DNA from: Muribaculaceae bacterium
Lineage (GTDB): Bacteria; Bacteroidota; Bacteroidia; Bacteroidales; Muribaculaceae
DNA length: 5,023 nt
Assembly (NCBI GenBank): GCA_016287065.1
Contig: JAEEVB010000184.1
Location: 1-5,023 of the forward strand
Direction of reading: 5' to 3'
This document shows positions 1-5,023 of this stretch, one piece after another. The stretch's first letter is position 1; each line of letters starts with the position of its first letter. The notes below the pieces were generated by a model. It ran no database searches. It worked only from the letters and a program-made list of their open reading frames with translations, and had not been told where the DNA came from. The position numbers and the translations under genes were made by a program.

Positions 1-1525
1 CGTTGGTATAGACAATGTAGTTATTTTGCTTCGTGGCAAGGATGCGTGCAAACTTGGAGCACAGCACTCCATTCAATTTGGGGTCGATCCAGTCTTTAGT
101 CGCAACACTCTCAAGGCGACGCTTGGCACTGGGCAATACCATTACCGGTGTGGTGCCATTACCCGTCTGCGCCACCCACAGGTTACCCTGGCGGTCGAGT
201 GTGGTAACGGCATGGCAATAGTATCCGTCGAGGGCATGAATCATGGGGGAGTTCTCCCAGTTGTAGGTCTGCGCCACATCGGTGCCTTTCACCTTGTAAA
301 CGCCGTTCCACCACGAACCCAGATAATACTCTTCAGCATCCTCGGGCGAGAAGGTGATCCAGTAGGTACCGCTTTTATTAAGGATTGGCGACGGGGTGAC
401 ATCGGTCCAGCGAGTGCCATCGTAGACATTGACCACAGTGGGGTCGTACTGCTCGTCGAGCATGCGGCCCAATGTGCCTGTATTGGTAACATACATCTTT
501 TGACTTGCCTCGTTATAGGTGAGCCAGAAAGGATTGCTGATGCTGATGCTGATAGGTTTATAATAAGACTCCGGAGCCTTGCTGTTGTGCAGGCCTTCCT
601 CGGCCACCGACCATAACGAGCCATCGCCGGCCTCGCAGTAGAGTTCGTTGCCTCCCTCCACCTTCTGGGGATTCCCTCCGTTTTTGTCAAAGGTGTAGTA
701 GTAGCCCTGGCTCATGAAATTGACCATATAACCGTCGGCTGTCTTCTGGATGTTCTCACCCTTCGCCTTGACCTCTGTGGTCACTTTGACGCCTGTGGGA
801 CTCACTGTGCCACGATAAAGGCGGGAACCAAGGACAAAGAAATCATTGCCCTCGAGGGGGCACATATGCATCTTCGTACCCATCGAGAGCTTGCTGGTGG
901 TGTAGGACGAGAGTGCCTCGTGCCGTTGTGATGCCAGACCTGAGTAGACCATGGTGTCGTTGGCAAGCACGATATAGTCGCCCACACGGGCAACGGAGAG
1001 CATCTTCACATTCACCTGCGCGCCAGTCTCGGCACTCTTCTGTGTGTAGATGCGTGACTCCTTGACCTCCCACTTGTTGTCGTTATACACTACATATCCA
1101 AAGTCGGTAGCAGCATAGAACACGTCGCCGGCAAAGGTGACGTCGTTCACGTTCTTGCCTCCCAACACTGTGGAGTTCTTGATTTCTGAGAGGTTTCGCA
1201 CGTGTCCATCGGCTTCAATGACATCAAGGTTACCGTTGTCATACGTCAGTACGATGTAGTCTTTGTCGGGATTGTGAAACATTCCGGTAATGTTCACATC
1301 CGAGAGATAGTTCTGCTTGTTCCACGCCTCATTTTCAAGCGTCGACATGTCGTAGCAGTAGAGGTTATGGCTCACGAGGTAATAGACTCGCTCTCCCATT
1401 TCCACCATCTGCTGGGCCTCACTGCTCACAAACTTGGGATGAATGCGCCATTGACCACCGGCAGCCGAAGCCGAGATTGCCACGGCAAGCAGCAGCATAA
1501 TCGAAACTAAACCTTTCTTTATCAT
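1..1525 (-). CDS. PorZ-like secreted beta-propeller protein, second paralog (3' end outside window)
   Basis: This is a partial gene: 508 codons are open from the ATG at 1525 to the left edge, with no stop. The start is supported by a typical signal peptide: a Lys pair at residues 3-4, a hydrophobic stretch at about 6-18, and a signal peptidase I type site near SASA/AG at 19-23. The mature part is collinear with the complete PorZ-like protein next door. LSDV falls at residues 74-77 in both proteins, and by hand count residues 74-107 share 19 of 34 positions. Residues 260-285 share 17 of 26. Propeller-type repeats include GSLWSVAEEGLHN (302-314) and QGNLWVAQTG (446-455). From the paralog, roughly 260 further residues, including a C-terminal sorting-like domain, are expected beyond the edge (inference). 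It is preceded by a strong terminator, so it probably has its own promoter. Its likely role is as an exported surface protein of the T9SS attachment-complex type. Whether it acts as PorZ or is a diverged copy cannot be told here. Confidence 0.88.
   Translation of the reverse strand, partial: MIKKGLVSIMLLLAVAISASAAGGQWRIHPKFVSSEAQQMVEMGERVYYLVSHNLYCYDMSTLENEAWNKQNYLSDVNITGMFHNPDKDYIVLTYDNGNLDVIEADGHVRNLSEIKNSTVLGGKNVNDVTFAGDVFYAATDFGYVVYNDNKWEVKESRIYTQKSAETGAQVNVKMLSVARVGDYIVLANDTMVYSGLASQRHEALSSYTTSKLSMGTKMHMCPLEGNDFFVLGSRLYRGTVSPTGVKVTTEVKAKGENIQKTADGYMVNFMSQGYYYTFDKNGGNPQKVEGGNELYCEAGDGSLWSVAEEGLHNSKAPESYYKPISISISNPFWLTYNEASQKMYVTNTGTLGRMLDEQYDPTVVNVYDGTRWTDVTPSPILNKSGTYWITFSPEDAEEYYLGSWWNGVYKVKGTDVAQTYNWENSPMIHALDGYYCHAVTTLDRQGNLWVAQTGNGTTPVMVLPSAKRRLESVATKDWIDPKLNGVLCSKFARILATKQNNYIVYTN
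536..553. repeat. Hexanucleotide GCTGAT x3 inside the PorZ-like gene
   Basis: Three perfect tandem copies of GCTGAT on the plus strand encode alternating Ile-Ser residues (about 325-330) on the minus strand. The repeat keeps the reading frame. It falls where the neighbouring paralog has a non-repetitive hydrophobic/Thr strand (SGILITTT), so it looks like a beta strand of a propeller blade. Three copies are few, and no length variation can be judged from one sequence. Confidence 0.5.
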
Positions 1526-1609
1526 AGTCTTATATATATTTCTGATATAGAACAATAACATATTATTCTTTTATAACGTGAAATATGTAGAAAAATTGTG
1601 TGACAGGTC
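1526..1609 (-). promoter_or_regulatory. AT-rich leader/promoter region of the second PorZ-like gene
   Basis: This is the only DNA between the terminator of the upstream gene and the ATG at 1525, so the promoter of the second PorZ-like gene most likely lies here. That is inferred from layout. I looked for the Bacteroidetes -7 element (TAnnTTTG) and a -33 TTG on the minus strand and found only poor partial matches, such as TATTGTTC. No Shine-Dalgarno sequence precedes the ATG: the last bases are a TATATATA run and then AAGACT. This is normal for Bacteroidetes, where AT-rich unstructured leaders are common. Confidence 0.4.
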
Positions 1610-1644
1610 AAAAAAAAGCTCTCATCAATCACGACGAGAGCTTT
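1610..1644 (-). terminator. Rho-independent terminator of the complete PorZ-like gene
   Basis: On the minus strand a perfect 9-bp stem, AAAGCTCTC paired with GAGAGCTTT (plus positions 1636-1644 and 1615-1623), encloses a 12-base loop. It is followed directly by a run of T residues (eight A residues at 1610-1617 on the plus strand, three of them also in the stem). It lies about 84 bases after the stop codon of the complete PorZ-like gene and reads in the same direction, so it should end that transcript before the second paralog. The A residues on the other side of the stem are only AAA, so it is oriented for the minus strand. Confidence 0.88.
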
Positions 1645-1696
1645 CTCAACTATAAATAGTCTATTATATTGAAACGATTGATTCCTAGTATATTAC

Positions 1697-1712
1697 ATAG
1701 CAGAAATGCTAT
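1697..1712 (-). other. Small hairpin just after the porZ stop codon
   Basis: ATAGCA and TGCTAT form a perfect 6-bp stem around a four-base loop (TTTC on the minus strand, GAAA on the plus strand), 15 bases beyond the stop codon. No T run follows, so it is not a classical terminator. It could be a 3'-UTR structure that limits mRNA decay ahead of the true terminator, or a chance pairing in AT-rich DNA. Confidence 0.3.
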
Positions 1713-1727
1713 ATAAATTCACCGTAA

Positions 1728-4052
1728 TCACTTGATTACCATAATCTTAGTTACCGGGGTATCCATTGGCACGTTTGAAGTCGTAGCGGCATAGACATAG
1801 TAGGTACCGGTCTCTACGCGGTTGCCATTGCTGTCGCAGGCATCCCAAACAGCTGTACCAGCCACATCGGTGGTTTCGTACACCACATTACCAGCTGCAT
1901 CAGCAATCTTCACATACGAGCCAGGGATGAGTCGCTTGATGGCCATATAACCCGTGAAATCGGGACGAACCACTGGAGCGGGATAAACAGAGACGTTGTC
2001 GTAGGTAGTATCACCACCTCTCAATGCTTCGCTGTACTCAAGAATACAGGTAGGAGTGACGACAAACATCGACTCGTGATCGGGGTCGTAACACAGGCTG
2101 TAAATAGAGTTAGAGGGCAGCGGGCTATTGTTGGTGTTGTAGCTATTGAGCACCTCTGAACCATCTGGGCTGAGCACATAGATACCAGCGCCATAGGTGG
2201 CAATCCATGCATTGTGGTCTTTATCGAAGGCAATAGACGAGACCATGGTGTTACCAATCTGTGCCGAGAGATCGTCGACACGGAAGTCCTCATCAAAAGC
2301 CTCGGCGGGATTGAAGCGGGCCAATGTACCGCCGTTACCCATCCAGATGTAACCGAAATCGTCGGCCTTCATATCGTAGTTGTAGGCCCAAGATACGGTC
2401 TTGTTGGTCTTGCTAATCAGGTTCTTGAAGGTCTTGGAACGGAAGTTGGTTCCGTCGGTAGTCTGGCCATAGTTATCCCAAATCACCAGTGGAGCAAGGT
2501 CGCCACAGCAGAAGGCCTTGATGTTGGTGCCTTTCGAGATGGCGAATGTCGACCACTTGAAGGAGTTGCGGTCGGTGATGTTGGGCACATTGAAGACGGT
2601 GTAGTCATCGGGAGTAAAGCTTTCTTTGCCCACTTTATCCTTAGGCAGCACCTTCACGGGAGTAGTGTTGCTCAAACTCGAGTGGACAATCCAGAGGTTG
2701 CCTTCTTCATCAAATCTGAGGGCGCCGTTGCGTGCCACCATAGGAGAAGCAACACCTAATCTGGCGGTCACTGCGCCATTCTGCACCCTGAGAATACCGT
2801 TATTCATACGGCAACTGATGAAGTACATGCTTGAATCGTTAGGATTGAATTCGGGCCAGTACCAGCCTTCATTTGCGTTAGTAGGGACACCTGTAGGCTG
2901 TGCATTCTCCCAAACCAAACCATCGTAAGTGTTCATCTCATATTTTGCACCAGAGTTGCCACTCACGAGAATACCATTGTCGGTAGTACTTGACACATAC
3001 ATCTTGTGCTCGCTCTTGTTATAAGCCATCCACCAAGGTGTAGTCGTAATCAATATACCACTTACCTTGTAGTATGTGGCAGCGTCGGCACTGTTATGAA
3101 GACCGCTGGCATTGATGCTCCACAGAGTGCCGTCGCCATTGGGGCTGCTACTGTACATCTCAGGAGTGCTTGATGTCTTCTTGGTCTTGTTACCACCATT
3201 AGCATCGAAGGTATAGTAGTATTTGCTGGCCATGTAGTTGGCAAGGTAGCCAGTCTTGGTCTTCTGCACGTTGTCGGCCAAAGCGGCATCTACACTGGTG
3301 CGTGTGAAGGAGAGCGTGCCGTTGTTGTCGGTGATATCAACCACAAAGAAGCCTTTTGACGAATTGAGGAAGAACTTGGAATCGTTGATGCATAAAGTCT
3401 TGCCAGGATATATCTTGGTAATGGTACCTGCAGTATCCACATCGTAGTTATTGGCACGCTTGAAGTTGGAAAGGGTTTCGTGCTTGGCATTCTTGCCTGC
3501 ATAATAGAAGTAGCCAGCAATGCTGATGATGAGATTATCGCCAATCTCCTCTACCGACAGCAGATTGTTGGAATAATTATGTGATTCCTTCACAACGAAG
3601 TTGGTATCATCGATCACAATATAGCCAAACATGGTAGCCACATAAATCTTGCCTGGAGCAAAGGTGACATAGTTGATGCCTTTCTCGCTAGCAATTAGGG
3701 CATCTTTCAAGTTGGGAATGTTGTATTGCACCCCATCGGCAGTAATCACGTCGATGTTAGAGTCATCGTAGGTTATCAGCAGATAACCCTTGTCGTGGTT
3801 AAAGTAGATGCCATTGACCAACACGTCGGAGAGGTCGTTGGTCTTGTTAACCGACTTGGTTTCATGGGTAGCCTTATCGAAGCAGAACAGATCGTTGCCC
3901 AGCAGATAATAGACACCGTTCTCCGTGTCAATCACGTTTTTGGCCGTTGCGGGCAGAAAGCGTGAATGCACGGTCCACGAACCGTTACCCGACTGTGCAC
4001 TCATGCACAAAGGCAAGAGCATCAACAGAATTACATAAAGTTTCTTCATCAT
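1728..4052 (-). CDS. porZ: PorZ-like T9SS component: two-component-regulator-type beta-propeller protein with C-terminal sorting-like domain
   Basis: The protein is 774 residues, close to P. gingivalis PorZ (about 776, from memory). PorZ is a surface protein of the T9SS attachment complex with PorU, PorV and PorQ, and it is reported to bind anionic LPS for the sortase. The start MMKK has two adjacent ATG codons (4052 or 4049). A hydrophobic signal segment spans about 6-17, with cleavage likely at MSA/Q (19-20). The body is beta-propeller, with repeats at TLWSINASGLHN (309-320), NLWIVHSS (452-459), YIWMGNGG (568-575) and NAWIATYGAG (614-623). The N-terminal part carries the PorZ-type ENGVYYLLGNDLFCFD (44-59) and SNIDVITADG (98-107). 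Residues 687-774 form a CTD-like sandwich: YPAPVVRPDF, VKIADAAGNVVYE, AVWDACDSNGNRVETGTYYVY, and an ending in VTKIMVIK. Vicinal cysteines lie at 515-516. The family is firm; strict PorZ function is less so, because a paralog lies just downstream. Confidence 0.8.
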   Translation of the reverse strand: MMKKLYVILLMLLPLCMSAQSGNGSWTVHSRFLPATAKNVIDTENGVYYLLGNDLFCFDKATHETKSVNKTNDLSDVLVNGIYFNHDKGYLLITYDDSNIDVITADGVQYNIPNLKDALIASEKGINYVTFAPGKIYVATMFGYIVIDDTNFVVKESHNYSNNLLSVEEIGDNLIISIAGYFYYAGKNAKHETLSNFKRANNYDVDTAGTITKIYPGKTLCINDSKFFLNSSKGFFVVDITDNNGTLSFTRTSVDAALADNVQKTKTGYLANYMASKYYYTFDANGGNKTKKTSSTPEMYSSSPNGDGTLWSINASGLHNSADAATYYKVSGILITTTPWWMAYNKSEHKMYVSSTTDNGILVSGNSGAKYEMNTYDGLVWENAQPTGVPTNANEGWYWPEFNPNDSSMYFISCRMNNGILRVQNGAVTARLGVASPMVARNGALRFDEEGNLWIVHSSLSNTTPVKVLPKDKVGKESFTPDDYTVFNVPNITDRNSFKWSTFAISKGTNIKAFCCGDLAPLVIWDNYGQTTDGTNFRSKTFKNLISKTNKTVSWAYNYDMKADDFGYIWMGNGGTLARFNPAEAFDEDFRVDDLSAQIGNTMVSSIAFDKDHNAWIATYGAGIYVLSPDGSEVLNSYNTNNSPLPSNSIYSLCYDPDHESMFVVTPTCILEYSEALRGGDTTYDNVSVYPAPVVRPDFTGYMAIKRLIPGSYVKIADAAGNVVYETTDVAGTAVWDACDSNGNRVETGTYYVYAATTSNVPMDTPVTKIMVIK

Positions 4053-4141
4053 CGTTTCAAATTTTAAGTTTCAATATTTTTCGTTTTTTATATCATGGTA
4101 AACGAAATAATCTTCGTTTTATTGTATAGCCATCAAGAAAA
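4053..4141 (-). promoter_or_regulatory. AT-rich intergenic leader/promoter region of porZ
   Basis: This 89-base gap separates the small membrane-protein gene from the PorZ-like gene and is markedly more AT-rich than its neighbours. A promoter here is plausible. A weak minus-strand arrangement, TTG at about 4135-4137 with TTATTTCG at about 4105-4112, has roughly the Bacteroidetes -33/-7 spacing but matches the -7 consensus at only four of six fixed positions. No Shine-Dalgarno sequence is visible before the ATG. The motif TTCGTTT or its complement occurs several times (about 4080, 4100 and 4113). Confidence 0.35.
4100..4119 (-). other. Inverted repeat AAACGAA-N6-TTCGTTT upstream of porZ
   Basis: A perfect 7-bp inverted repeat (4100-4106 and 4113-4119) with a six-base spacer lies about 48 bases before the porZ start codon. 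It could be a weak AT-rich terminator hairpin for the lysS transcript, a 5'-UTR hairpin, or a dimeric regulator site. The low GC content and the lack of a long T run on the minus strand argue against a strong terminator. No regulator is visible nearby. Confidence 0.35.
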
Positions 4142-4166
4142 TCAATATTTTAACGCAATTTTCTTG
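4134..4166 (-). terminator. Possible hairpin over the stop codon of the membrane-protein gene
   Basis: CAAGAAAAT (4134-4142) and ATTTTCTTG (4158-4166) form a perfect 9-bp stem with a 15-base loop that contains the last codons and the stop. On the minus strand it is followed by ATGGCTATAC and not by T residues, so it lacks the usual terminator tail. It may mark the 3' end of the lysS transcript or slow decay. The AT-rich composition makes chance pairing possible. Confidence 0.3.
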
Positions 4167-4600
4167 GAATTGCCTGGTCGGTGAGTGTAGCTGAACATGC
4201 GCCACTGACCCGTCACATCGCTCTCATAGCGCATCTCATAGCGGCCTTCTCTCACGAAGTCGAGCAGCACCGAGCCACTCTTGGAGAGTTCTGTTCCAGC
4301 AGGACCTATCAGGCCTTTCTTCTCCACCAGGCGCATCTTGCCGTCGCCCATGGTCACCACCAGGTTCACGGTATCGTCCTGGCGCAACTGCATCCCTGTG
4401 CGGTGCAACTCGAGGTTGCCGTTTTCGTGAGAGAGCATTTCCAGCGTGCTTTCGTCGCCGTCGCCGTCCTGCAGGTCCATCGCCTTGATGTAGGTGCTGG
4501 CAGGCGACTGGTCCTTCTGCCCGAAGATGAGTGCCAGCAGGGCAAAAGCCACCAGCAGGGCCAGGGTGTAGAACTCTATGGAGTGAAAGAAGTCGTCCAT
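4142..4600 (-). CDS. Small single-pass membrane protein of unknown function, coupled to lysS
   Basis: The protein is 152 residues and I do not recognise its family. The ATG at 4600 was chosen over an in-frame ATG at 4630 because it gives a one-base overlap with the lysS stop (TGATG), a typical coupling arrangement. The earlier start would overlap lysS by 31 bases and add a Cys/Arg-rich leader. A short acidic N-terminus (MDDFFHSIE) is followed by one hydrophobic helix at about residues 11-27 (YTLALLVAFALLALIFG). Next come a polar linker and an acidic stretch (D42-E50). The remainder, about 55-152, is rich in alternating hydrophobic residues (NLELH, NLVVTMGDGKMRLVEKK, SVLLDFVREGRYEMRYE, QWRMFSY) and is probably a small beta-rich domain. 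The helix could be an anchor or an uncleaved signal; no lipobox was seen. Its position in the lysS transcript suggests co-expression but does not identify a role. Confidence 0.8.
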   Translation of the reverse strand: MDDFFHSIEFYTLALLVAFALLALIFGQKDQSPASTYIKAMDLQDGDGDESTLEMLSHENGNLELHRTGMQLRQDDTVNLVVTMGDGKMRLVEKKGLIGPAGTELSKSGSVLLDFVREGRYEMRYESDVTGQWRMFSYTHRPGNSKKIALKY

Positions 4601-5023
4601 CACTGCTGTGCAGCGGCAGCCTCTACCCAAGCCTTCACTTCATCGACAGCGGGGTTCTTGTAACCCAGCTTATACTTCTTGTTGATGTCGAGCAGGTCCT
4701 GGAAGAGTTTGCCTGGTTTGTCAAGAGCGCCGAGGGCAGCCACGGTGAGGTAACCTGCCTTCTGGATGGCAGGAACCCACTCAGCAGGAATGCCCAGAGC
4801 GGTGAAAGCCTCTTCCTTGTCGCGATGAGGCACCTTTTCGGGGCGCATTTGCGGGAAGAGAAGCACATCCTGAATGTAGCTGTTGCCGGTCATGAGCATC
4901 ACCAGTCGGTCGATGCCGATGCCAATGCCGCTCGTTGGAGGCATGCCATACTGCAGGGCACGCAAAAAGTCCTGGTCGATAATCATCGCCTCGGCCTCAC
5001 CCGTGTCGTCCAGACGCATCTGC
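4600..5023 (-). CDS. lysS: Lysyl-tRNA synthetase, class II (C-terminal part; 5' end outside window)
   Basis: This is the C-terminal fragment of LysRS, the cytoplasmic enzyme that charges tRNA-Lys with lysine using ATP. The frame is open through the right edge (a Gln codon precedes the Met at 5019). The fragment matches the end of the class II catalytic core: GEAEAMIIDQDFLRALQYG, then PPTSG and motif 3 GIGIGIDR (about 4929-4906), whose Arg contacts ATP, then LVMLMTGN and DVLLFPQMRPEK. Compact LysRS proteins such as that of E. coli end shortly after MRP. Here about 77 further residues follow (GIPAEWVPAIQKAGYLTVAALGAL, then INKKYKLGYKNPAVDEVKAWV), a helical extension that I recall from Bacteroidetes LysRS, ending in Ala/Gln. 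The stop codon shares its last base with the start of the next gene, so the two are probably co-transcribed. Confidence 0.97.
   Translation of the reverse strand, partial: QMRLDDTGEAEAMIIDQDFLRALQYGMPPTSGIGIGIDRLVMLMTGNSYIQDVLLFPQMRPEKVPHRDKEEAFTALGIPAEWVPAIQKAGYLTVAALGALDKPGKLFQDLLDINKKYKLGYKNPAVDEVKAWVEAAAAQQ

Noticed and set aside
26..616. Plus-strand open frame of 196 codons
   Set aside because: It is antisense to the second PorZ-like gene, whose frame is collinear with its paralog. The plus-strand product has no recognisable domain.
1554..1567. AATAA-CATA-TTATT inverted repeat upstream of the second PorZ-like gene
   Set aside because: It is only five A/T pairs in very AT-rich DNA, so chance is a sufficient explanation.
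2214..2759. Plus-strand open frame of 181 codons
   Set aside because: It lies wholly opposite the propeller region of porZ. Its Gly/Val/His-rich composition is what the complement of this coding sequence would give.
4010..4020. Possible lipoprotein cysteine in the porZ signal region (LPLCMS)
   Set aside because: The residue before Cys is Leu and the one before that is Pro, which does not fit a lipobox. A signal peptidase I site at MSA/Q fits better.
4598..4630. Upstream ATG giving a 162-residue form of the membrane protein
   Set aside because: It would add ten residues (MGRGCRCTAV) encoded inside the lysS end. The TGATG junction at 4600 is the more usual coupling and leaves a natural short N-terminus before the helix.
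4181..4663. Plus-strand open frame of 160 codons
   Set aside because: It is antisense to the membrane-protein gene and the end of lysS. Its His/Ala/Gln-rich translation looks like a shadow, and there is no promoter or family match.

Overview
The window looks like a chromosomal segment from a Bacteroidales bacterium, probably Prevotellaceae or a close relative. The reasons are a lysyl-tRNA synthetase with a long C-terminal extension, two type IX secretion (T9SS) PorZ-type beta-propeller proteins, no clear Shine-Dalgarno sequences, and AT-rich intergenic DNA between moderately GC-rich genes. The genus assignment is an inference. All four genes lie on the minus strand, so transcription reads from right to left.

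Region by region, in transcription order: (1) positions 5023-4600 hold the C-terminal 140 codons or so of lysS, cut by the right edge. (2) A 152-residue single-pass membrane protein of unknown function (4600-4142) starts on the last base of the lysS stop codon (TGATG) and is probably translationally coupled to it. (3) An 89-base AT-rich gap carries two small inverted repeats and presumably the next promoter. (4) A complete 774-residue PorZ-like protein (4052-1728) has a signal peptide, propeller repeats and a C-terminal sorting-domain-like sandwich. (5) A 202-base gap contains a short hairpin and then a convincing rho-independent terminator. (6) A second PorZ-like gene starts at 1525 and runs off the left edge after 508 codons. 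It is collinear with the first, so the two are tandem paralogs.

Functionally there are two blocks: a translation gene with a small membrane-protein partner, and a pair of secreted propeller proteins related to the T9SS attachment-complex component PorZ. In Porphyromonas gingivalis, PorZ sits on the cell surface with PorU, PorV and PorQ and helps supply anionic LPS to the sortase PorU. The strong terminator between the paralogs implies that the second copy is transcribed separately. No mobile element, CRISPR array, rRNA or tRNA was seen, and no intergenic stretch exceeds about 200 bases. The most notable points are the PorZ-like duplication and the unidentified lysS-coupled membrane protein. 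I do not see a clearly new biological system.
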